Source: JBFXAN01 sp050184225
Lineage (GTDB): Bacteria > Chloroflexota > Dehalococcoidia > CAUJGQ01
Length of the DNA stretch: 11,512 nt
NCBI GenBank assembly: GCA_050184225.1
Contig: JBFXAN010000196.1
Coordinates: 1-11,512, forward strand
Reading direction: 5' to 3'
The position numbers were made by a program, and so were the translations under genes. Positions 5,649 through 11,512 of this stretch are shown one piece after another. The notes under the pieces are model-generated. The model made no database searches and had not been told where the DNA came from. It saw only the letters and a list, made by a program, of their open reading frames with translations. Positions within the stretch are counted from its first letter, which is position 1, and each line of letters opens with the position of its first letter.

Positions 5649-6089
5649 TGCGCTCCCTCTCAGGTGTTGCCGCGCCGTGCAGCGCACCGAACACAGATCA
5701 TCTGGTCGCGACGCACGGAGCAATCCGGAAGTTCCTATCTGGCGAGTACATCGACGCCGGAGGTCCGCGTCGTTGGGTTTCCTGGAGTCGATGCAGGCGG
5801 ATCGCAGGAGTGACGATTCTTGCTCGACACTGCGCGTGTCCCCTCCCTATCCTTTTCCCACTCCACGTTTCGAGCGTGTGTGATGGCTGGCTCTCGACGA
5901 CTCCAAACTTCCGCTACTTTTGGCCACAACCGGCCCCAGTCCGCTTCGAACGATCAAGCGAACGATCAAGTCGGCCAGGTTCAGACAGCCGCCGCTGCCG
6001 AATCTCGGTCAGCACAAAATCACAAATCCAATCAATCAAGCGCTGCTGAGCCATCATCGATATTTGCAACTCGGCCAGGACCGAGCCGC
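5649..6089. other. Gene-free stretch between methyltransferase remnant and amidohydrolase
   Basis: No reading frame here looks like protein on either strand. The frame of the amidohydrolase stays open upstream to 5820, but it encodes low-complexity sequence (AAAAESRSAQNHKSNQSS) unlike the family. The stretch holds a 12-base tandem duplication (5947-5970) and is less GC-rich toward 6000-6060. The leader of the amidohydrolase and the 5' region of the methyltransferase pseudogene must both lie here. Confidence 0.6.
5947..5970. repeat. Two tandem copies of a 12-base unit
   Basis: CGAACGATCAAG occurs twice head to tail with no mismatch. It lies in the gene-free stretch about 120 bases before the amidohydrolase start. 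It could be a replication slip or a pair of regulator sites. Confidence 0.75.
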
Positions 6090-7691
6090 GTGCTCTTCCA
6101 TAACGCCACCATCGTTACGATGGACCCCGCATCAGCCCAAAGCACCGCGATGCTCGTCCGCGATGGTCTCGTCGAGCGCACCGGCGAACCGCACGATCTG
6201 ATCCGCCTCGCACCCGATGCCGTTCCTGTCGATCTCGGCGGCCGCTTCGTCTGCCCCGGCTTCGTCGACGCACACAACCACTTCTCCCTCACCGCCCTCG
6301 AACCCGTCTCCGTCGATTGCCGCACCCCGCCGGTTCGCTCGATCGACGGCCTGCTCGCCCGCGTGCGTGATGCCGTCGCATCGCTGCCGCCCGGCCGCTG
6401 GCTGCGCGGTCACGGCTACGACGAGGCGACGCTCGGCAGCCGCCACCCCACCCGCGCCGATCTCGACGCCGCCGCCCCGGATCATCCAGTCGTCCTCGTC
6501 CACTGGACCGTCCACCGTTGTGTCGCCAACTCTGCCGCCCTCCGCGCCGCCGGTATCCGAGAAGACGCCCCCAACCCATCGGGCGGACGCGCCCTGCGCG
6601 ATGACGCCGGCCACCTCACCGGGCTGCTCTACGAACGCGCTACCGACCCCCTCCAGTCCCGCTCCATTGCCTCGTATGCCGTCGACTACGCCGGCCAATT
6701 GCCCGCCCTCTTCCAATCGAACGCCCGCGCGATGCTCCGCGCCGGCATCACCGCCCTCGGCGACACCTACGTCCACCCCGACCTCGCCCCTATGTACGAA
6801 CGCACCGACCTGCCGCTCACCATCCGCCCCTTCTGTGGCTCGCCGGATGGGCTCTTCGCCCCGCCGTGGAACTGCACCGCTCCGAAGGATGAAGGCGCCG
6901 GCCGCATCCTCGATCGCGGTGTCAAACTCTTTGTCGATGGCGGCGGTAACACCACCGCCGCCTCCCTCGCCTCCGGCCGGCCGCCCCGATTCCTCTTCTA
7001 CACGCAGGACGAGCTCGACGCGATCGTCGAACGCGCCCACGCCGCCCATCTCCCCATCGCCATCCACGCCGCCGGCGATATCGCCGTGACGATGGCGCTC
7101 GACGCGATCGAGCGGGCGCAACGTGCCTGTCCCAATGTCCCGCCCCGCTTCCGCATCGAGCACGCGATCACGCTCAAGCATGCCGACATCGACCGCCTCC
7201 GGGCGCTCCACGTCGCCGTCGTTACCCAACCCGAAGCGGTGTACGCGGCGGGCGACCGCCTCCCCAAGGCCGGACTCGCCGACGGCATTCGCATCGCTCC
7301 GTTCCGCGATCTGCTCGATGCCGGTGTCACACTCGCCTTCAGTTCAGACTCGCCCTGCTATGCGCTCTCCCCGCTCTGGCAGATCTGGTGCGCCGTCTCC
7401 CGCCACACCGCCTCTGGTCGCACCCTCGACGATGGTCAGGCGCTTACGGTGCCGGAGGCGCTCGACGCCTACACCCGCGCCGGCGCTGCCGCCGGCTTCG
7501 ACCCGGCCGGCGGCAGCCTCCAACCCGGCCGCCGGGCGGATTTCGTCGTCCTCTCCGCCGATCCTCGCACCGTTCCTATCGATCGGTGGCGCTCGCTGAC
7601 CGTCGAGGAGACATATCTTGCGGGCCGGCTCCACGGTGCGAGTGATCGAAACGCAACCGCGCTACCAGGACGGCATCAGCCTGTTTTCTGA
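6090..7691 (+). CDS. YtcJ-like amidohydrolase (amidohydrolase family 3)
   Basis: From GTG at 6090 the protein has 533 residues, normal for YtcJ-like metal-dependent hydrolases. It starts with the usual small beta domain (LFHNATIVTMDP). The first metal motif DAHNH has H62 and H64. Other likely ligands are K279 in VKLFVDG, H326 in AIHAAGD, H358 in FRIEHA, and D420 in FSSDSP. The C-terminal beta domain closes with GSLQPGRRADFVVLSADP. These enzymes hydrolyse C-N bonds of amides or related compounds; the substrate cannot be told. AGGA lies 9 bases before the GTG, in the loop of a small hairpin (CTCGG/CCGAG, 6070-6085). A longer start at 5820 or 5883 was rejected because of its poor sequence. No signal peptide, so cytosolic. 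The gene is monocistronic as far as can be seen. Confidence 0.9.
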   Translation: MLFHNATIVTMDPASAQSTAMLVRDGLVERTGEPHDLIRLAPDAVPVDLGGRFVCPGFVDAHNHFSLTALEPVSVDCRTPPVRSIDGLLARVRDAVASLPPGRWLRGHGYDEATLGSRHPTRADLDAAAPDHPVVLVHWTVHRCVANSAALRAAGIREDAPNPSGGRALRDDAGHLTGLLYERATDPLQSRSIASYAVDYAGQLPALFQSNARAMLRAGITALGDTYVHPDLAPMYERTDLPLTIRPFCGSPDGLFAPPWNCTAPKDEGAGRILDRGVKLFVDGGGNTTAASLASGRPPRFLFYTQDELDAIVERAHAAHLPIAIHAAGDIAVTMALDAIERAQRACPNVPPRFRIEHAITLKHADIDRLRALHVAVVTQPEAVYAAGDRLPKAGLADGIRIAPFRDLLDAGVTLAFSSDSPCYALSPLWQIWCAVSRHTASGRTLDDGQALTVPEALDAYTRAGAAAGFDPAGGSLQPGRRADFVVLSADPRTVPIDRWRSLTVEETYLAGRLHGASDRNATALPGRHQPVF

Positions 7692-7799
7692 GGCCACAAC
7701 CGCGACTTCCGTATTGCGTTAGCAGGGTGGTGGAAGGGCCAAGGAACGAGTCCATGAATCTGAAATCGAACGTTTGTCCTCGCCAACGTGTGCCAATTG

Positions 7800-7808
7800 T
7801 GATATACT
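7800..7808 (+). promoter_or_regulatory. Extended -10 promoter of gyrB
   Basis: TGATATACT is a perfect extended -10 (TGn followed by TATACT, one base off consensus TATAAT). It lies in a short AT-rich patch in otherwise GC-rich DNA. No good -35 stands at 16-18 bases; TTGTCC at 7774 is too far (23). Transcription would begin near 7815, leaving a leader of about 150 bases before the gyrB ATG. Confidence 0.5.
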
Positions 7809-7964
7809 ATGCAATGATCGTGGGTTGAGCTCTTGCGGCTACCGCCGGTCCCGCCTCCCCTGTCGGACCTGCTTCGGCCCGGACCCCTCTCCTCCCCAGC
7901 GGGTCCCCCTTCCACCCCCATGATCGGCATCGAACGGCCCACGACGAGTGAACAGGAATTGACG

Positions 7965-9884
7965 ATGACGACAACCGCGCGCCCGACGAGCGAGTACTCG
8001 GCGCAAAACATTGAGGTGTTGGAAGGTCTCGAGGCCGTCCGTCGCCGCCCCGGTATGTATATCGGCTCGACGGACCAGCGCGGCCTCCATCACCTCGTCC
8101 AAGAGATCGTCGACAACTCGATCGACGAAGCGATGGCCGGCTATTGCGACCGGATCGAGATTCGCATCCGCGCCGATGGCTGGGTGACCGTTATCGATGA
8201 CGGTCGCGGTATCCCCGTCGATAAGCACGCGAAGACCGGCGTCAGTGCCCTCGAGACGGTGATGACCGTGCTCCACGCCGGTGGCAAGTTCGGCGGTGGC
8301 GGCTATAAGGTTTCCGGCGGTCTGCACGGCGTCGGCGCCTCCGTCGTCAATGCCCTCTCCACCAACCTCTGGGTCGAGGTGCACAAGAACGGCAAGATCC
8401 ACCGGCAGGAGTATCAGCGCGGCATCCCGTCCGGGCCGATCAAGGTCACCGGCAAGACCGACCGTCACGGCACGATCACGTCCTGGCTGGCGGACGCGTC
8501 GATCTTCGGTGAGGCCAGCTACGACTACGAGACACTCGCCCAGCGCTTCCGCGAGATGGCGTATCTGAACAAGGGCGCCTGGATCCAGTTCGTCGACGAG
8601 CGAACCGACGAGGAGCGTAATTTCTACTTCGAGGGTGGTATCCAGAGCTTCGTCCGCCACCTCAATCGCGACCGCGCCGTCATCCACCGCACGCCGCTGT
8701 ACGTCGAGCGCGAGCAGGGCGGCACCAACGTCGAGATCGCGATCCAGTACAACGACGGCTACTCGGAGGCGACCTTCTCCTTCGCCAACTGCATCAACAC
8801 CGTCGACGGCGGTACCCACCTCACCGGCTTCCGCTCGGCGCTGACCCGCGTCCTCAACGACTACGCCCGCCGGCAGAAGTTCCTCAAGGACGACGACAGC
8901 AACCTCAGCGGCGATGACGTGCGCGAGGGCCTCGTCGCCGTCATCTCGGTGAAGCTGCCCGAGCCGCAGTTCGAGGGTCAGACGAAGGGCAAGCTCGGCA
9001 ACGCCGAGGTGAAGAACCACGTCGAGTCCGTCCTCGCCGACTACCTCAACCAGTTCCTCGAGGAGCACCCCCAGGAGGGGCGTCGGATCATCGAGAAGTG
9101 CATCACCGCTGCTCGCGCCCGCGAGGCCGCCCGCAAGGCGCGCGACCTCGTCATCCGCAAGGGCGCGCTCGAAGGCACGATGCTCCCCGGCAAGCTCGCC
9201 GACTGCCAGGAGCGCGACCCATCCAAGTCGGAGCTGTACCTGGTCGAGGGTGACTCGGCCGGTGGCCCGGCCAAGCAGGGCCGCGACCGCCGCTATCAGG
9301 CGATCCTGCCCCTCCGCGGCAAGATCCTCAACGTCGAGAAAGCGCGCATCGACAAAATGCTGGCGCACGAGGAGATCCGCGCGATCATCACCGCCTGCGG
9401 TGCCGGCTACGGCGAGACGATGGACATGAACAAGCTCCGCTACCATCGCATCATCATCATGACCGATGCCGACGTCGACGGCGCCCATATCCGCACGCTG
9501 CTGCTCACCTTCTTCTTCCGCAACATGCGCCAGATGATCGACGCCGGCTATCTCTACGTCGCCCAGCCGCCGCTCTTCCGCGTCCAGGCCGGCAAGAACT
9601 TCGCCTGGGCGATGACCGAGAAGGAGCGGGACGAGATCCTGAAGAAGTCGCCCTTCAATACGAAGAGCGCAAACGTCCAGCGCTTCAAGGGGTTGGGTGA
9701 GATGAACGCCGACCAGCTCTGGGCGAGCACGATGGACCCTGCCTCCCGTACCCTGCTCAAGGTCGAGATCGAGGACGGCATGCGGGCGGAGGAGATCTTC
9801 TCCCAGCTGATGGGCGATGAAGTCTCCCACCGCAAACGCTTCATCCAGGCACACTCCAACCAGGTGCGCAACCTGGACATCTAG
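7965..9884 (+). CDS. gyrB: DNA gyrase subunit B
   Basis: The 639-residue protein is the ATPase subunit of gyrase, which with GyrA introduces negative supercoils. Order of domains: GHKL ATPase with E55 and N51 in DNSIDEAMAG, DDGRGIPV, and GGLHGVGASVVNALS; transducer domain with the lysine-containing QTKGKLGN loop; TOPRIM with E428 in VEGDSAGG, and D501, D503 and D505 in TDADVDGAH; C-terminal FKGLGEMNADQLW and HRKRFIQAH. The long insert of proteobacterial GyrB is absent. EGDSAGG is followed by PAKQGRDR where E. coli has serine (P435). The ATG at 7965 has AGGAA 6 bases upstream; a more upstream ATG at 7920 lacks any ribosome site. Gyrase rather than topoisomerase IV is chosen from overall similarity; ParE cannot be wholly excluded. 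Confidence 0.96.
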   Translation: MTTTARPTSEYSAQNIEVLEGLEAVRRRPGMYIGSTDQRGLHHLVQEIVDNSIDEAMAGYCDRIEIRIRADGWVTVIDDGRGIPVDKHAKTGVSALETVMTVLHAGGKFGGGGYKVSGGLHGVGASVVNALSTNLWVEVHKNGKIHRQEYQRGIPSGPIKVTGKTDRHGTITSWLADASIFGEASYDYETLAQRFREMAYLNKGAWIQFVDERTDEERNFYFEGGIQSFVRHLNRDRAVIHRTPLYVEREQGGTNVEIAIQYNDGYSEATFSFANCINTVDGGTHLTGFRSALTRVLNDYARRQKFLKDDDSNLSGDDVREGLVAVISVKLPEPQFEGQTKGKLGNAEVKNHVESVLADYLNQFLEEHPQEGRRIIEKCITAARAREAARKARDLVIRKGALEGTMLPGKLADCQERDPSKSELYLVEGDSAGGPAKQGRDRRYQAILPLRGKILNVEKARIDKMLAHEEIRAIITACGAGYGETMDMNKLRYHRIIIMTDADVDGAHIRTLLLTFFFRNMRQMIDAGYLYVAQPPLFRVQAGKNFAWAMTEKERDEILKKSPFNTKSANVQRFKGLGEMNADQLWASTMDPASRTLLKVEIEDGMRAEEIFSQLMGDEVSHRKRFIQAHSNQVRNLDI

Positions 9885-9895
9885 CCTATCGAGCG

Positions 9896-9962
9896 TCAAC
9901 CACCAAGGCGCCAAGTCACCAAGGTTCATGTGGACTTGGTGACTTGGCGCCTTGGTGGTTGA
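9896..9962. repeat. Perfect 28-bp inverted repeat with 11-base loop behind gyrB
   Basis: Arms 9896-9923 and 9935-9962 are exact reverse complements around an 11-base loop (GTTCATGTGGA). Each arm contains three 8-base units with shared CCAAG: CCACCAAG, GCGCCAAG and TCACCAAG. It begins 12 bases after the gyrB stop. There is no T-run, so it is not a classical intrinsic terminator, but such a hairpin in RNA could stop transcription or stabilise the gyrB message. The make-up resembles dispersed palindromic repeats of REP type. Confidence 0.92.
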
Positions 9963-10038
9963 TATCTGCCGCGCCGTGTGGCGGGTGTAACAACGCCCTT
10001 GCATCGCCGTTAGCCAAGTGTTTCACCCGGTTGGGTTG

Positions 10039-10069
10039 TTGCGTTTCAGGCTCGATGATGCCGTACACT
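10039..10069 (+). promoter_or_regulatory. Possible promoter of the SIMPL-domain gene
   Basis: TTGCGT (10039-10044) and TACACT (10064-10069) are separated by 19 bases and lie about 85 bases before the ATG. Both hexamers keep four of six consensus bases. Spacing is on the long side, so this is a guess. Confidence 0.25.
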
Positions 10070-10153
10070 GCCCGTGTTGCGTCGGAGCCTGAGCGAATCC
10101 GGGCGCACCTCCAGTGGGCGTGCCCGCTGCAGATTGCCGCAGGAGGCTCGTCG

Positions 10154-10879
10154 ATGATCCGCTCGCTACGATATGTTCCCTTTGTCGCGCTCGCATTGGT
10201 GGGCACGCTGTTTGCGCTGCCACGCTCCGTCTCCGCCCAGGAGCCGGAGCCGCCGCAGCTAACGGTCCAGGGACAAGGCGTGGTCACCGCCCGTCCAGAT
10301 GTGGCGATCATCACGATGGGCGCCGTTGTTCGTCGTGACACAGCAGAGCAGGCGTTCACCGACGCCAACACCGCTGCCGGTTCCCTCACCCAGTTCCTCC
10401 GTTCGCAGGGCATTGCAGAGCGCGACATCACGACGCGTCAATTTTCTCTCTCACCTGAGTTCACCCGGGGCGAAGGCGATGCCGAGCCTCGGCTCGTGGC
10501 GTGGCGCGGGACCAACATTCTCTCGGTGAAGGTCCGCGACTTCAGCACGATCGGCGCCGTGATCGATGGTGCGGTCCAGATCCTCGGCAGCGACGCACAG
10601 ATCTCCGGTATCACCTTCACCATCGAAAACACGGATGCCGTTGCCGGTCAGGCCCGCGAGCAGGCGGTCGCCGAGGCCCGCGCCCGCGCCGAGCAACTCG
10701 CCGCCGCAGCGGGTGTTCGTCTCATCCGCATTCTCTCGATCACCGAGACGTCGGCACCGCTGCCGAGGCCGGTTGCTGCCGATGTCGCGGCGGCGCCGGT
10801 CGCGCGTGCCGTTGCCGAGGTCGCGCCCGGAGAGCAGACGATCACCGTCAGTGTCGAGGTCGTCTATGAGATCGGCTAG
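10154..10879 (+). CDS. Exported SIMPL-domain (DUF541) protein
   Basis: The 241-residue protein starts with a Sec signal peptide (MIRSLRYVP, hydrophobic FVALALVGTLFALP, likely cleavage after VSA at residue 31-32). The mature part is a SIMPL/DUF541 domain: it opens with LTVQGQGVVTARPDVAIITMG, continues TAEQAFTDANTAAGSLTQFLRSQG, DITTRQFSLSPEF, and SVKVRDFSTIGAVIDGAV, and includes ARARAEQLAAAAGVRLIRILSI and ends ITVSVEVVYEI. The family (like E. coli YggE) is periplasmic or cell-surface and linked to oxidative stress, but its biochemical role is not clear. The start is fixed by AGGAGG 7 bases upstream. An upstream in-frame start at 9944 lies in the palindrome and is rejected. Only 32 bases separate it from the next gene, so an operon is likely. 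Confidence 0.9.
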   Translation: MIRSLRYVPFVALALVGTLFALPRSVSAQEPEPPQLTVQGQGVVTARPDVAIITMGAVVRRDTAEQAFTDANTAAGSLTQFLRSQGIAERDITTRQFSLSPEFTRGEGDAEPRLVAWRGTNILSVKVRDFSTIGAVIDGAVQILGSDAQISGITFTIENTDAVAGQAREQAVAEARARAEQLAAAAGVRLIRILSITETSAPLPRPVAADVAAAPVARAVAEVAPGEQTITVSVEVVYEIG

Positions 10880-10911
10880 GCCGGCTCCAATCCCACCCCT
10901 AGGAGGATGGT

Positions 10912-11511
10912 ATGCATCGACGCATCACGCTGGTGGCGGCGCTCCTCATCGGAGTGTTCGCCATCACCTCGGCGGCGGCCCAACAGTTCCCGCCCCACCG
11001 CTTCTTCGGCAGCTTGACGATCAACGGCCAGCCGGCGCCCTCGGGCACGGTGCTTCGTGCCCTCATCACTGGTACCGAGTGCGCGACCGCCACCCTCAGC
11101 ACGGCCGGCACCTACGTCATCGACGTGCCAGGCGTGACGATCAACCCCAATTGCGGTCGCAGCGGCCAGAGCACGGTCACGTTCGAGGTCAACGGCCAAG
11201 CCGCCGCCCAATCGGCGACGTACCGCGACGGTGGCTACCAGCAGCTCAATCTGACGATTGGGGGCGGTGCGGCAGGTTTCAACGCCGCACAGATCGACCT
11301 CAACGCACCGTGTATCCCGTCGCCGGGACAGACCACCTGCGATGCGAACCGCACCGCGCTGTGGACCGCCGACCGCGACGCCTGGGCGGCACGCGGTGTG
11401 ACCGACACGCCGCCATTCGTCCCGTTTGAGGGCAACGTCTTCAACGAGACGGTCGTGTTTCGCGTCGACGCCGGTGATCCGGCGGCGATCCGCAACATCG
11501 CCGTCATCTTG
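10912..11511 (+). CDS. Secreted protein with carboxypeptidase-regulatory-like beta domain, partial
   Basis: From ATG at 10912 the frame stays open for 200 codons to the window end. AGGAGG stands 5 bases before. The first 23 residues are a signal peptide (MHRRITLVAALLIGVFAITSAAA, then QQ). Residues 30-125 (FFGSLTINGQPAPSG, RALITGTECA, GTYVIDVPG, TVTFEVNG, GGYQQLNLTI) have the look of a beta-sandwich with an NGQPAP..G turn, as in carboxypeptidase-regulatory-like domains of secreted bacterial proteins. Cysteines at CATATL, NCGR, CIPSPGQTTC may form disulfides. A more unusual acidic/aromatic part follows (ALWTADRDAWAARGV). Exported; surface or extracellular. Function not recognised. It follows the SIMPL gene closely and may share its transcript. 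Confidence 0.8.
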   Translation, partial: MHRRITLVAALLIGVFAITSAAAQQFPPHRFFGSLTINGQPAPSGTVLRALITGTECATATLSTAGTYVIDVPGVTINPNCGRSGQSTVTFEVNGQAAAQSATYRDGGYQQLNLTIGGGAAGFNAAQIDLNAPCIPSPGQTTCDANRTALWTADRDAWAARGVTDTPPFVPFEGNVFNETVVFRVDAGDPAAIRNIAVIL

Positions 11512-11512
11512 G

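Noticed and set aside
5820..6089. N-terminal extension of the amidohydrolase
   Set aside because: Low-complexity sequence unlike family members; the GTG at 6090 has a ribosome site and fits the usual start of the family.
6132..7229. 365-codon minus-strand open frame opposite the amidohydrolase
   Set aside because: Gly/Val/Glu-rich shadow of the real gene, without a family pattern.
9896..9962. Palindrome as a CRISPR repeat or intrinsic terminator
   Set aside because: There is only one inverted pair with no spaced direct repeats, and no T-run follows the stem.
7839..10004. 721-codon minus-strand open frame opposite gyrB
   Set aside because: It is a codon-bias shadow of gyrB in GC-rich DNA; the sequence is Val/Asp/Leu-rich with no motif.

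Overview
The window is GC-rich bacterial chromosomal DNA. GyrB without the long proteobacterial insert, paired PIN-type and DUF433/DUF5615 toxin-antitoxin modules, frequent GTG starts, and a secreted protein with repeat-like beta domains fit a Chloroflexota-type organism (Thermomicrobia-like). That assignment is inferred from overall look, not from a database match.

Left part (1-3030): the N-terminal part of a crotonase-fold enoyl-CoA hydratase/isomerase runs leftward off the edge. Next comes a complete IS200/IS605-type element of about 1.65 kb on the minus strand. It carries tnpA (Y1 transposase) and tnpB (RuvC nuclease), with a hairpin at each end. Its left-end hairpin (tnpA side) lies about 20 bases before the start codon of a plus-strand nitroreductase.

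Middle (3030-5650): this is a small accessory zone. It holds a Phd/YefM-VapC module with a 4-base overlap, a decayed C-terminal half of a second VapC-like PIN protein, a DUF433/DUF5615 module with a 20-base overlap, and on the minus strand a methyltransferase pseudogene interrupted by two in-frame stop codons. Gene loss and toxin-antitoxin turnover are plainly visible here.

Right part (5650-11512): about 440 bases with no credible gene precede a YtcJ-like amidohydrolase. Then comes gyrB with an extended -10 promoter and a roughly 150-base leader. Behind gyrB sits a perfect 28-bp inverted repeat built from 8-base units. The window ends with two exported proteins that probably form an operon: a SIMPL-domain (DUF541) protein and a secreted protein that runs off the right edge.

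No CRISPR array, tRNA or rRNA was seen. The most unusual items are the TnpB element with its predictable omega-RNA guide and altered TnpA HUH motif, the toxin-antitoxin cluster with its remnant, the twice-interrupted methyltransferase, and the 28-bp palindrome behind gyrB.
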